Assembly: GCA_964489055.1 (NCBI GenBank)
Contig: CAZAXF010000009.1
Span: 1-64,000 of the forward strand
Reading direction: 5' to 3'
Length of the DNA: 64,000 nucleotides
Origin: 66-474 sp964489055
Lineage (GTDB): Bacteria > Pseudomonadota > Gammaproteobacteria > Xanthomonadales > Rhodanobacteraceae
Shown piece by piece: positions 17,033 to 25,891 of this stretch. The stretch's first letter is position 1, and every line of letters starts with the position of its first letter. The notes beneath the pieces are model-generated. The model searched no databases, was not told where the DNA came from, and saw only the letters and a list, made by a program, of their open reading frames with translations. Position numbers and translations under genes: made by a program.

Positions 17033-18541
17033 TCAGCCCCCGCCTTCGATGAGGCGGCGCTGGATCAGGCGGGCCAGCAAGGCGAGCACGACGCCGACGC
17101 CGATACTCACGGCTGCGACGGTGAGGTAGATGTGCGGCATCTCGTGCACGTTGTGCGCGCTGAAGCGCCCGGCGATGAGACCGGCCAGCAGTTCACCCAG
17201 CGCGGTGAACAGGAACCAGCAGCCCATCATGCGCCCGCCGTAACGGCGCGGTGCCAGCTTGGTCGTGGCCGAAAGGCCCACCGGGCTCAGGCACAATTCG
17301 CCGATGGTATGCAGCAGGTAGGTCAGCGCCAGCCACGTCGGCAGCACCTTGCTTCCGGCCACCACGATCCAGGCGGCGCCGGTCATCACCACGAAACCGA
17401 TCCCCACGAAGATCATGCCCAGCGCGAACTTCACGGGTGTCGAGGGATCCAGGTTGCGCCGCCCCAGCCACACCCACAGCCAGGCGAAGAACGGCGCCAG
17501 CACGATGATCAGCAGCGGGTTCTCGCTCTGGAACCACGACGCCGGGAACGCCCAGCCGAACACGTGCAGGTCGGTGTAGCGCTGGGCGAACAGGTTGAAG
17601 TTCGAGCCCGCCTGCTCGTAGCCGGCCCAGAACAGCGCCTGCACCAGCAGCAGGATGGCCAGCGCGGCGAGCCGGCGTTTCTCGCGCGGGCTCAGCCCGC
17701 CGCCGAAATAGACCCAGGCGATGTAGCCCACGCCCACGGCCAGGATCGCAAAGCCCGACCAAAGCGCAAGCGCAACCGGCGGGTAGCTCGCGATTCCGAG
17801 ATACCCCAGTGCGACGATGATGCCGAATACGACAAGCCCCACCCCCAGCCACGCCCAACCGCGCCGCCGCGAGCGCGCCTCTCTTGCGGCATCGTCGAAG
17901 CGCCGGATCGCGTGGCGCCCGGCATCACCGAGGTTGCCGATGGTCACGCGGTACTGGATCAGCCCCAGCACCATGCCGACGCCGGCCGCGGCAAAGCCGT
18001 AATGCCAGTTGACTTTCTGGCCCAGGTAACCGCACACGAGCGGGCCGATGAACGCGCCCAGGTTGATGCCCATGTAGTAGATCGAGAACCCGGCATCGCG
18101 CCGCGAGCCGCTTTCCGGATACAGGTCGCCGACCATCGCGCTGGTATTGGGCTTGAGCAGCCCGGTACCGAGAATGATCAGGATCAGGCCGATGAAGAAG
18201 GTTCCCTCGCGAGGAATGGCCAGCGTGAAATGCCCCAGCGCGATGATGACGCCGCCGTAGAACACTGCACGCTGCTGGCCGATCAGGCGGTCGGCGATCC
18301 AGCCGCCGGGCAGCGCGGTAAGGTACACACCGGCCATGTACAAGCCGTAGATCGCGGTGGCGATCTTGTCGTCGAAACCGAGCCCGCCCTGCTTGAGCGT
18401 CGCCGCCATGAACAGCACCAGCAGCGCGCGCATGCCGTAGAAGCTGAAGCGTTCCCACGCCTCGGTGAAAAACAGCGTGGCCAGGCCGCGCGGATGCCCG
18501 AACCAGGTCTTGCCGGGCAGGGCGTTGGGATTTGCATTCAT
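17033..18541 (-). CDS. POT-family proton-dependent oligopeptide transporter
   Basis: The protein is 502 aa with about 14 membrane helices. The family's proton-coupling motif ExxERFxxYG appears as EAWERFSFYGMR at about residue 30, and LPGGWIADRLIGQQ and GTGLLKPNTSAMVGDLY match the first POT signature. It imports di- and tripeptides with protons across the inner membrane. The ATG at 18541 gives the usual short N-terminus; an upstream in-frame start adds a non-conserved extension. Its 5' region is the 84-bp tandem repeat array, so the promoter lies within or is pushed upstream by that array. Confidence 0.92.
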   Translation of the reverse strand: MNANPNALPGKTWFGHPRGLATLFFTEAWERFSFYGMRALLVLFMAATLKQGGLGFDDKIATAIYGLYMAGVYLTALPGGWIADRLIGQQRAVFYGGVIIALGHFTLAIPREGTFFIGLILIILGTGLLKPNTSAMVGDLYPESGSRRDAGFSIYYMGINLGAFIGPLVCGYLGQKVNWHYGFAAAGVGMVLGLIQYRVTIGNLGDAGRHAIRRFDDAAREARSRRRGWAWLGVGLVVFGIIVALGYLGIASYPPVALALWSGFAILAVGVGYIAWVYFGGGLSPREKRRLAALAILLLVQALFWAGYEQAGSNFNLFAQRYTDLHVFGWAFPASWFQSENPLLIIVLAPFFAWLWVWLGRRNLDPSTPVKFALGMIFVGIGFVVMTGAAWIVVAGSKVLPTWLALTYLLHTIGELCLSPVGLSATTKLAPRRYGGRMMGCWFLFTALGELLAGLIAGRFSAHNVHEMPHIYLTVAAVSIGVGVVLALLARLIQRRLIEGGG

Positions 18542-18603
18542 GGGCACGATCGTGGGCAGTGTCGCGCGCAGCATCGGGCATCGCGCGTGTCAGCGTCAAC
18601 CGG

Positions 18604-18881
18604 GCCGTGCGCAGAGCGCACGCTACGGGCCGCGCGGTACCGGGTAGCGTGCACTCCGTGCACGTCGTTCGACGTGTGGACAAAACCGCCGTGTGCAGAG
18701 CGCACGCTACGGCCGGTGCGGTACCGGGTAGCGTGCACTCCGTGCACGTCACCGGTCGGATCGATGCAACGACCGTGCGCAAAGCGCACGCTACGGGCTG
18801 CGCGGTACCGGGTAGCGCGCACTCCGTGCACGTCACCGGTCGGATCGATGCAACGGCCGTGCGCCGAGCGCACGCTACGGG
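18604..18881. repeat. 84-bp tandem repeat array (3.3 copies)
   Basis: Units start at 18604, 18688, 18771 and 18855 (the last is partial). Each contains two hairpins: GTGCGCAGAGCGCAC followed by GCTACGG, and GTAGCGTGCACTCCGTGCACG. These are separated by GCGGTACCGG and followed by a spacer ACCGGTCGGATCGATGCAAC, which units 2 and 3 share exactly. It fills the 354-base gap between the VOC and POT genes. Because the unit is 28 codons long, the array is open in several frames; I do not believe it is coding. Confidence 0.85.
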
Positions 18882-18895
18882 TGCCCCAGGCGGGT

Positions 18896-19318
18896 CTACC
18901 GCGCGAACAGCTGCGCGCGATCCGCGAACGCCTTGAACTCCAATGCGTTGCCGGACGGATCGTTCAGGAACATGGTGGCCTGTTCGCCGGGCTGGCCCTT
19001 GAAGCGCACATGCGGCTCGATCACGAAGCGTGTGCCGGCGGCGCGCAGCCTGTCGGCCAGCGCGTGCCACGCGTCCATGTCAAGGACCAATCCGAAATGG
19101 CGCACCGGCACGTTGTCGCCATCGACATCGTGCGCCGCGGACGCGCCGAGTTCTTCGGGCGCGAGATGCGCGACGATCTGGTGGCCGAAGAAATCGAAGT
19201 CCACCCAGGTATCGCCGAAGCGTCCTTCCGGACAGCCGAGCAGCCCACCGTAGAACGCGCGCGCATCTTCGAGTGAAACGACCGGGAAGGCGAGATGGAA
19301 CGGCGGCAGTTCGGGCAC
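18896..19318 (-). CDS. VOC-family (glyoxalase/dioxygenase fold) protein
   Basis: A 140-aa vicinal-oxygen-chelate protein. Metal-ligand candidates are His in PFHLAFPV (strand 1), His in VRHFGLVLD and Glu in GNALEFKAF at the C-terminus. GCPEGRFGDTWVDFDFFGHQ is typical of a VOC subgroup annotated as glyoxalase- or dioxygenase-like. The specific reaction is unknown. It lies upstream of the POT transporter on the same strand but is separated from it by the tandem repeat array. Confidence 0.83.
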   Translation of the reverse strand: MPELPPFHLAFPVVSLEDARAFYGGLLGCPEGRFGDTWVDFDFFGHQIVAHLAPEELGASAAHDVDGDNVPVRHFGLVLDMDAWHALADRLRAAGTRFVIEPHVRFKGQPGEQATMFLNDPSGNALEFKAFADRAQLFAR

Positions 19319-19401
19319 GGTAGTGGGTCCGGTGATGGTGGCGACGCGGTTCGCGGGACGCGCCCTTCGTCAGCAAGTCGAACCGACCGACATCAGAATA
19401 A

Positions 19402-19455
19402 AGCCCTCTCCTCCGCGCGCGTCGCGGGGGAGAGGGTTGGGTGAGGGGGCGGGGC
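19402..19455. repeat. CCCTCTCC/GGGAGAGGG-family palindrome
   Basis: AAGCCCTCTCCTCCGCGCGC is answered by GCGGGGGAGAGGG and followed by TTGGGTGAGGGGG. It belongs to a dispersed intergenic family with copies elsewhere in the window. Confidence 0.75.
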
Positions 19456-19536
19456 AACATTGTGCTGTGAAACCGCGTTCAGGGCGAGGTGGACCGCTGC
19501 GCGTTTCACTCGAAGGCTTTCCGTGGCTGGCAGGTC

Positions 19537-19585
19537 GCCCCCTCACCCCGCCCTCTCCCCCAACGATGCAGCCGTTGGGGGGAGC
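19537..19585. repeat. CCCTCTCC-family palindrome, inverted orientation
   Basis: GCCCCCTCACCCCGCCCTCT continues into a stem closed by CCAACGATGCAGCCGTTGGGG. It lies about 80 bases from the copy at 19402 and in the opposite orientation, so the two could also pair with one another. Confidence 0.7.
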
Positions 19586-19621
19586 GCTTCGTTGCAACCG
19601 CGTCACAGTCATCGTCGTTCC

Positions 19622-19665
19622 GTTCGCGCTGAGCGTAGCGAGCTGCGCGAGCGAAGTCGAAGCGC
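19622..19665. repeat. GCTGAGCGTAGC / GAAGTCGAAG repeat
   Basis: CGTTCGCGCTGAGCGTAGCG leads to GAGCGAAGTCGAAGCGC, a relative of the left arm of the inverted repeat at 13165-13265. Together with the two palindromes it fills the 356-base gap between the VOC and GMC genes. Confidence 0.6.
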
Positions 19666-19674
19666 GCCGTCGCC

Positions 19675-21276
19675 TCAATCTCGCCCATCCGGCCCGGAGA
19701 TCCAGTCGGCCGCTCTTTCGGCGATCATCACCGTGGGTGCGTTGGTGTTGCCGCCGATCAGGGTCGGCATGATCGAGGCGTCGGCCACGTACAGGCCTTC
19801 CAGGCCGTGCACGCGCAAGCGCGGATCGACCACGGCCATGTCGTCGTTGCCCATCCTGCAGGTGCCGACCGGGTGGTAGATGGTTTCGGTCCTGGCGCGC
19901 AGAAATGCGCGTAGTTCGGCATCGGATTGCGCGGCCGGGCCGGGGAAGATTTCCTCGCCGTACCACGGGCGCAGCGCATCCTGGCGCGCGATGTCACGCG
20001 TGATGCGCACGCCGTGCAGCAGGCGTTCGACGTCGTCTGCGTCGCCCAGCAGGTTGGGGTCGATGCGCGGCGGTGCGGCCGGATCGGCACTTGCCAGCGT
20101 CACGCTGCCGCGCGCCTTCGGGCGCAGAACCGCGGTGTGCGCCGACCAGCCCCAACCCAGCGTGAACTTCCAGTTGAGGCCGTGGTTGTCGATCAGCGCG
20201 GCGCTGAAATGCAATTGCAGGTCGGGAATCGGTTCGTCGTCGCTGGACTTCAGGAAGCCGCCGGCCTCGGCGACGTTGGTGGTGAGCATGCCCCGCCGCG
20301 CGCGCAGGTATTGCCACAGGCCGCGCGCGTTCCGCGGCAGGGAAGCGGGGCTGAACGTCAGGGTATCGTGGCGGGGCGAGCGCACCACGATCAGCGCGTC
20401 CGGGTGATCCTGCAGGTTCTTCCCGACGCCGGGAAGATCGTGGTGCTGGCGGATGCCGTGCGGCTCCAGTTTCTCGCGCGCACCGATGCCCGACAGCAGC
20501 AACAGTTGCGGTGAGTTGATGGCGCCGCCGCAGAGGATCACGCTGCCAGCCTCGCCGCGTCGCTGCCCACCGCGGACGCGGTACTCGACACCGACGGCGC
20601 GTTTGCCATCCAGCAGGATGCGATGGGCGAGGGCGCCGGTGCGTATGGTCAGGTTGGGGCGGTCGCGTACCGGCGCGAGATACGCGCGCGCCACGCTGCA
20701 GCGCTCGCCGCCCACCTGGGTGACCTGGTACAGGCCGACGCCTTCCTGCGAGGCGCCGTTGAAATCGTCCCGTGCGGGATGTCCCGCGGCGACGCCTGCG
20801 CGCACGAAGGCCTCGCTGACCGGGTGCGCGTAGCGAAGGTCGGAAACGGCAAGTGGGCCGTCCGCGCCGTGGAAGGCATCGGCGCCGCGGGTGTTGTTCT
20901 CGCTGCGGCGGAACACAGGAAGTACGTCGTTCCAGCTCCAGCCCGGGTTGCCGAGCGCGGCCCAGTGGTCGTAGTCGCGCGGGTGGCCTCGGGTGTAGAT
21001 CATCGCGTTGACGGCACTGGAGCCGCCCAGCGTCCGCCCGCGCGGGATGTACACGCGGCGTCCGTCCAGCCCGGCCTGCGGCGTGGTCCAGTAGCGCCAG
21101 TTGCGCCGCTTCGAACGCATCAGCGCGATCAGTCCGGCCGGCATGCGCACCAGCGGGTTGTCGTCGGGCGGACCGGCTTCCAGCAGCAGCACGCGATGGT
21201 TCGGATTGGCCGACAACCGGTTGGCCAGCACGCAGCCGGCCGAGCCGCCCCCGACGATGATGAAGTCGAACGGCAT
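19675..21276 (-). CDS. GMC-family FAD oxidoreductase (choline dehydrogenase-like)
   Basis: The protein is 533 aa. The FAD-binding GxGxxG is in FIIVGGGSAGCVLANRLSA at the N-terminus, with the GMC signatures GRTLGGSSAVNAMIYTRGH (about residue 85) and GAINSPQLLLLSGIG (about residue 260). The catalytic His/Asn region is HPVGTCRMGNDDMAV and GGNTNAPTVMIAERA at the C-terminus. It oxidises a primary or secondary alcohol; the substrate is unknown and the symbol betA would be over-specific. The ATG at 21276 begins MPFDFIIVGGG; the longer frame is not conserved. It is downstream of the zinc alcohol dehydrogenase by 23 bases, so they probably form an alcohol-oxidising operon. Confidence 0.88.
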   Translation of the reverse strand: MPFDFIIVGGGSAGCVLANRLSANPNHRVLLLEAGPPDDNPLVRMPAGLIALMRSKRRNWRYWTTPQAGLDGRRVYIPRGRTLGGSSAVNAMIYTRGHPRDYDHWAALGNPGWSWNDVLPVFRRSENNTRGADAFHGADGPLAVSDLRYAHPVSEAFVRAGVAAGHPARDDFNGASQEGVGLYQVTQVGGERCSVARAYLAPVRDRPNLTIRTGALAHRILLDGKRAVGVEYRVRGGQRRGEAGSVILCGGAINSPQLLLLSGIGAREKLEPHGIRQHHDLPGVGKNLQDHPDALIVVRSPRHDTLTFSPASLPRNARGLWQYLRARRGMLTTNVAEAGGFLKSSDDEPIPDLQLHFSAALIDNHGLNWKFTLGWGWSAHTAVLRPKARGSVTLASADPAAPPRIDPNLLGDADDVERLLHGVRITRDIARQDALRPWYGEEIFPGPAAQSDAELRAFLRARTETIYHPVGTCRMGNDDMAVVDPRLRVHGLEGLYVADASIMPTLIGGNTNAPTVMIAERAADWISGPDGRD

Positions 21277-21299
21277 GTCGTCCCCTGCCCGGCGTCGCC

Positions 21300-22364
21300 T
21301 CACGCGGCCTTCGCTGCGTCCTTCAACGTGGCCATGTCGATCACGAAGCGGTATTTCACGTCACTTTTCAGCATGCGTTCGTAGGCTTCGTTGACCTGGT
21401 CCATCGCGATCATCTCGATGTCGCACACGATGCCGCGCTCGGCGCAAAAGTCCAGCATCTCCTGTGTTTCGCGGATGCCGCCGATCAGCGAGCCGGCCAG
21501 TGTCCGCCGTTTGGAGATCAGGTTGAACACCTGCGGCGAGGGATGCGGCGTGGCCGGCGCGCCGACCAGGCACAGCGTGCCGCCGCGTTTCAGCAGGGCC
21601 AGATACGCGTCGAGGTCGTGCGGCGCGGCGACGGTGTCGAGGATGAAGTGGAAACTGCCGGCGTGCCTTGCCACCTGGTCCGCATCCTTCGAAATCACGA
21701 CCTCGCTTGCGCCCAGACGTTTGGCGTCGGCGACCTTGCCGGGGGAGGTGGTGAACAGCACCACGTGCGCGCCCATCGCGTGCGCGAGTTTCACGCCCAT
21801 GTGGCCCAGCCCGCCGAGGCCCACGACACCGACCTTCTGGCCGGGACCGACCTTCCAGTGGCGCAAGGGCGAATACGTGGTGATGCCGGCGCACAGCAGC
21901 GGCGCAACCGCCGCGAGGTTGTCCTTGTGGTGGATGTGCAGCACGAAATTCTCGTCGACCACGATGCCGGTCGAGTAACCGCCGAAGGTATGGCCGCCTT
22001 CGATGGCGGCGCCGTTGTAGGTGCCGATCAAGCCGTTCTCGCAGTAATTCTCCTCTCCGGTCTCGCAGGCTTCGCAGTGGCCGCAACTGCCGACCATGCA
22101 GCCGACGCCGACGGTGTCGCCGACCTTGAAGCCTTTCACGTCCTTGCCGACCGCGGTGACCGTGCCGACGATTTCATGTCCCGGCACGCACGGATATTGC
22201 GTGCCACCCCATTCGTTGCGCGCGGTGTGCAGGTCGGAATGACACACGCCGCAGTAGCGGATGTCGATGGCCACGTCGTGCGCGCCGGGTGCGCGGCGTT
22301 CGATCGTGAACGGTCCGAGCGGCTGGTCGGCGGCTGGCGTGGCATAGGCGGGCGTCGTGGACAT
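21300..22364 (-). CDS. zinc-dependent NAD(P) alcohol dehydrogenase, YahK/CAD type
   Basis: A medium-chain dehydrogenase (354 aa). Catalytic zinc ligands are Cys in YCGVCHSDLH, His-Glu in VPGHEIVG and the later Cys in LLCAGITTYSP. The structural zinc four-cysteine cluster is GSCGHCEACETGEENYC. The cofactor motif is VGVVGLGGLGHMGVKLAHAM. It resembles E. coli YahK and cinnamyl-alcohol-type dehydrogenases that reduce a broad range of aldehydes, commonly with NADPH. It is the first gene of the probable pair with the GMC oxidoreductase. Confidence 0.92.
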   Translation of the reverse strand: MSTTPAYATPAADQPLGPFTIERRAPGAHDVAIDIRYCGVCHSDLHTARNEWGGTQYPCVPGHEIVGTVTAVGKDVKGFKVGDTVGVGCMVGSCGHCEACETGEENYCENGLIGTYNGAAIEGGHTFGGYSTGIVVDENFVLHIHHKDNLAAVAPLLCAGITTYSPLRHWKVGPGQKVGVVGLGGLGHMGVKLAHAMGAHVVLFTTSPGKVADAKRLGASEVVISKDADQVARHAGSFHFILDTVAAPHDLDAYLALLKRGGTLCLVGAPATPHPSPQVFNLISKRRTLAGSLIGGIRETQEMLDFCAERGIVCDIEMIAMDQVNEAYERMLKSDVKYRFVIDMATLKDAAKAA

Positions 22365-22524
22365 GGATGCATCTCCTGTGGCGGGAAACGGCAGGCCGCA
22401 TCGCGGGCGCGCGGTGGGCTGCTCGTCGTGCGATCACACGAGCATAACGCGCCACACCCGATCCATTTCGTCGCGTTCGTGGCGGTCCCGGTTCAGTTCG
22501 GACGCCGTGCCACGGCGGCAGCGC

Positions 22525-22890
22525 CTACTTCTTGAGCAAGCCTCGCAGGCCCTCGAACGGCTTGCTCGTCGCGGGCTTCGGTGGGGCATCCGGGTCGAGC
22601 GCGCCGCGGACGTGATCAACATAACGCGCGTGTTCGTTGTCGTGGCAATACACGCACAACAGCTCCCAGTTGCTGCCATCGGGCGGGTTGTCGTCGTGGT
22701 CGTGGTTGCGATGGTGCACGGTCAGCTCGCGCAGGTTTGCGCGCGTGAATTCGCGGCCGCAGCGCCCGCACACCCACGGATACATTTTCAGCGCGCGCTC
22801 GCGGTAGCCCGCCTCGCGCTGCGCGGCATCGCGCCGTGCCTGCGCGACGACACGATCGAGCTTGTCCGGATCCGGCTTGCGGCTGGTCAT
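22525..22890 (-). CDS. yajD: YajD-family HNH nuclease
   Basis: A 121-aa protein matching YajD. The zinc cysteines are in WVCGRCGREF and LLCVYCHDNEH, with the catalytic HNH core LTVHHRNHDHDDNPPDGSNW between them. It is a small stand-alone endonuclease-fold protein of unknown biological role, common in Gammaproteobacteria and not obviously part of a defence operon here. Its C-terminal tail (KPATSKPFEGLRGLLKK) is basic. Confidence 0.9.
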   Translation of the reverse strand: MTSRKPDPDKLDRVVAQARRDAAQREAGYRERALKMYPWVCGRCGREFTRANLRELTVHHRNHDHDDNPPDGSNWELLCVYCHDNEHARYVDHVRGALDPDAPPKPATSKPFEGLRGLLKK

Positions 22891-22955
22891 GTGCCGAGTG
22901 TACGTCCAAACCAGCGGTTGCGGGCCTCGTTTGTGAACCGGCGTAAACTGCGGTC

Positions 22956-24155
22956 ATGCACCGGTCAAACCGCCCGTCGCGAGCGTGTGTGCCAACGGGC
23001 AGAACAGGTTGGCGCCGGTGTTTGCTGCTTGGAACCGCCTTGGTGTTTGCCTGCGCAGGTTGTGCCACGGCGCCGGTTGGCGGTGCGTCGCCGGATGCCG
23101 ACGTCGGGGCGGCCTGCGTGCCCCCCACGACGATCACCGATTTCCCCGTGGCCGGTGCGATCGGTGCCCGGTGGAATGCGGCCACGCGCATGCTGGCCTG
23201 GGGCCGACTGCGCGCGGATGGCCATTACGCGACGTATCTTTCCGATGCCGATGGCCGCAACGCGCACCGCCTGTATTTTCGCGGCTGGCGCGACGACACC
23301 CACCAGTTTCCGATCGCCTGGTACCCGAGCGGTCGTTATCTGGTGATGACGGTCGAGAAGGCGCACCATGCCGGCAGTTCGGTCAGCGCGACGCCCGGCT
23401 ATGGCGGCTACAGCGACTACTGGCTGGTGACGCCGGACGGCCGCAAGACCTGGAAGCTGGTGGACCTGCCGAACGATCGCGACCACGCCATCACGCATGC
23501 GGCCTTTTCGCCCGACGGCACGAAGTTCGTGTGGACCGAGCGCATCAAGGCGCCCGACTTCTTCAGCCTCAACCTCATGACGGGTGCCTATGAGTTCAAT
23601 CTTGCCGACTTCGTGGACGGTCCGACGCCACATCTTGCCAATATCCGCCATTTCATCCCCGGCGGCGGCGAGCAGGGCGGCGAGGTGGATTCCATCGCCC
23701 CGGACGACCGGACGATCGCATTCTGGAGCACCTACCTCACCCACAACGTTCTGGCTTCGCGGATCTATACGCTGAACACCGCCACCGGCGTGATCCATCA
23801 ACTGACGACGCGAAGCTGGTCGCAGGCCGCGACGTTCACGCCCGACGGCAAGCGCATCGTTTATGCCACGGGCCGCGACGCGGCCATCTTTCCGTGGTCG
23901 CTGCAGGGTGCCGACTGGTGGATCATGGATCGCGACGGCAGCCACAAGCAGCGCCTGACCTGGATGAACGTGCGCGGCAGTCCACAGTCGGTCGGCAAGT
24001 TCCGGCTGGCCGGAACCGTTTCCTTCCTGTCGGGCGACAGTTTCCTCGGCGGCGTCATGACACGCTCGTTCGGGCTGGTGGGCAAGACCATCCGCGTCAG
24101 CATCAGGCCGGGCTGTCTGGATGGCTGGGCCGCCGTGGCCGCGGATGCCCCTTGA
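22956..24155 (+). CDS. lipoprotein with WD40/TolB-like beta-propeller
   Basis: The protein is 399 aa. A lipobox (FACAGC) after a basic, hydrophobic leader predicts an outer-membrane lipoprotein. The body has repeated PD40/TolB-type blades (AFSPDGTKFVWTERI, SIAPDDRTIAFWSTY, TFTPDGKRIVYATGR, WWIMDRDGSHKQRLTW). It probably binds a protein or carbohydrate partner at the cell envelope. I see no enzyme motif. It is a single gene, divergent from yajD; GTAAACT may serve as a -10 box just upstream. Confidence 0.7.
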   Translation: MHRSNRPSRACVPTGRTGWRRCLLLGTALVFACAGCATAPVGGASPDADVGAACVPPTTITDFPVAGAIGARWNAATRMLAWGRLRADGHYATYLSDADGRNAHRLYFRGWRDDTHQFPIAWYPSGRYLVMTVEKAHHAGSSVSATPGYGGYSDYWLVTPDGRKTWKLVDLPNDRDHAITHAAFSPDGTKFVWTERIKAPDFFSLNLMTGAYEFNLADFVDGPTPHLANIRHFIPGGGEQGGEVDSIAPDDRTIAFWSTYLTHNVLASRIYTLNTATGVIHQLTTRSWSQAATFTPDGKRIVYATGRDAAIFPWSLQGADWWIMDRDGSHKQRLTWMNVRGSPQSVGKFRLAGTVSFLSGDSFLGGVMTRSFGLVGKTIRVSIRPGCLDGWAAVAADAP

Positions 24156-24401
24156 TGGCCGCCGCGCGCTGGCTGCGCATTCCGGTCGAACTGACGACCT
24201 GTTCCGGCAATGGCCGACCAGCGAACCGGTGTCGACCGGCTCGCTGGTGTTGGCCTGCTCGGCCTGAACGGCCGGGTCCGGCCAAAAGTGGAACCTTGGT
24301 AGGCGCGAGAGATCACCTGAAAGCAGACGGTCGGCCCCCTCTTCACGCACATTGCCCTCGGCGGGCCGGCGTGTCCGTTGGACATGTGACCGGTTCAGTC
24401 C

Positions 24402-25760
24402 TCAATTGTGCGCGGTGGCGCCCGTAGGTACGAGTGCAGGTCGATGGATCGTGCTGGTGCCGTAACGTCGCGTATCCAAGCGCCGGTGCACAATGAAGTC
24501 ACGCATCATCGCGAAATAACCTTGCGGGTTGCGCGTATTGACACGCGTGCCGTCTGCCCTGGTTTCGAATTCGTAGACGCCGTGCTCGGTGTTCGGAAAT
24601 ACCGCGACGGTGATCGGCTTGCCCTTGGCCTGCAGCGTGCGCAGGCGGCGTTCGGTCTCTGCGCTCGGCGCATCATGATCGTCGGCGGCCAAGATCCAGA
24701 GCTGCGGCGTGTCGAGATTGCGCAGAACCGGCATGGGGTCGTAGTTCGCGGGGATGCCGGCCAGCAACACGGGACCTTTTTCGCGCAGTGTGGCTTCAGG
24801 CGTTTCGAGCAGGTAGAAAGCGACATTGCCATGGACGTATGGGAACCACGGTTCCTTGCCGTACCGTGCCTTCACGGCAGCGAGCTGGTCATACCCGCTT
24901 CGGAAGTCGCTGACGATGACGGCCGACACGGCATCGGCTATGTGCATCGCCTTGGCGACCACGTCGGGGCCGTAACCTCGACTGGTCAAATCGAAGGCGA
25001 TGGCTTCGCGATCCTCTTGGAGCGGCGACACCGCCAAGCCGAACCCGACGATCACGAAATCCACCGGCTCGATCTTGGCAGCCAGCGGGGCCACCCAACC
25101 GCCTTGGCTGCCTGCTTGGTAACCCACGCGGCCGGCGCGCGCCCCGGCGAGGCGTTTGGCCTCGTTCATCGCAGCAATCGCGTCGTTGGCCAGCAACAGG
25201 TAGTTTTGCGTGTACGCGCCGCCGGACTTGCCGGTACCGCGTTTGTCGTACACGAACACACCGATGCCTTCGGCCGGCAGCTGACGTTGCAGGGAATAGA
25301 ACTCCAGCGCGGAAAAGTGTTCCGAGCCGTGTACCAGGATCACTATCGGCACGCGTCCGGTTCCTTGTGGCAGCACCAGCCGCCCGGCCAACCGGACGCC
25401 CGCGCCCTCAAAACTGACATTCGTTACGTCGAGCGGGACTTGCTTGCCCGGAACGCCTGCAAAGGTGATCGTATTCGCGTGGCAATCGAACGACACGCGC
25501 TTGCCATCCGGGCGCCCCGTCCAGCCGAGGGTACTGGTCCAGGCACCATCTCCGTTCCGGGTCAGCAAGCCCGTGGTGCCGTCCTCCCTGCGCCAGCGCA
25601 GGTGGTCGCCGTCGCTCATCCCGACATCGAGCTTGATGCCGTCGTCCAATTGGTAGATGCCGACGGGGCAATCGCCGGTGCGACCTTGCGCGAATGCCAA
25701 CCCAGGGATGGCGATGATGGCCAAAAACATGGCCGCGACTGCGAACGGCGCGCGCAGCAT
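24402..25760 (-). CDS. secreted alpha/beta hydrolase
   Basis: The protein is 452 aa. The chosen ATG at 25760 gives a clean signal peptide (LRAPFAVAAMFLAIIAI...LAFA); two upstream ATGs would lengthen it. A beta-rich N-terminal domain (residues 25-130) precedes the hydrolase fold: VPIVILVHGSEHFSA (oxyanion region), YDKRGTGKSGG, a nucleophile elbow AGSQGGW (Ala replacing the usual first Gly of GxSxG), an acid in ILAADDHDAPSAE and the catalytic His in FPNTEHGVYEFE. The likely function is a periplasmic esterase or peptidase. It is divergent from a MarR gene with a palindrome between them, so it is a plausible target of that regulator. Confidence 0.8.
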   Translation of the reverse strand: MLRAPFAVAAMFLAIIAIPGLAFAQGRTGDCPVGIYQLDDGIKLDVGMSDGDHLRWRREDGTTGLLTRNGDGAWTSTLGWTGRPDGKRVSFDCHANTITFAGVPGKQVPLDVTNVSFEGAGVRLAGRLVLPQGTGRVPIVILVHGSEHFSALEFYSLQRQLPAEGIGVFVYDKRGTGKSGGAYTQNYLLLANDAIAAMNEAKRLAGARAGRVGYQAGSQGGWVAPLAAKIEPVDFVIVGFGLAVSPLQEDREAIAFDLTSRGYGPDVVAKAMHIADAVSAVIVSDFRSGYDQLAAVKARYGKEPWFPYVHGNVAFYLLETPEATLREKGPVLLAGIPANYDPMPVLRNLDTPQLWILAADDHDAPSAETERRLRTLQAKGKPITVAVFPNTEHGVYEFETRADGTRVNTRNPQGYFAMMRDFIVHRRLDTRRYGTSTIHRPALVPTGATAHN

Positions 25761-25821
25761 GGGGCAGACTACAGCATGCAACGACTGGAGGTGCATCGGC
25801 ATATTGCCAGGTCAGAAGTTG

Positions 25822-25835
25822 TGTAAACTCTTACA
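25822..25835. promoter_or_regulatory. candidate MarR operator palindrome
   Basis: TGTAA-ACTC-TTACA is a perfect inverted repeat in the 131-base divergent spacer between the hydrolase and the MarR gene. MarR proteins usually bind such palindromes and autoregulate. On the minus strand it overlaps TTTACA, a possible -35 box for the hydrolase. Confidence 0.55.
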
Positions 25836-25891
25836 TAGTGACTCGCGGGATTCAAGCGCAAGCGTTTTCGCGCAGGCCCAGGGATCAAAAC

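Noticed and set aside
18532..18936. A 134-aa plus-strand frame through the 84-bp tandem array
   Set aside because: The 28-codon repeat keeps several frames open; there is no ribosome-binding site and no conserved domain.
24156..24401. Possible insertion-sequence trace after the beta-propeller lipoprotein
   Set aside because: I see GTCCGGCCAAAAGTGGAACC, which can resemble IS end sequences, but no transposase fragment and no matching second end.
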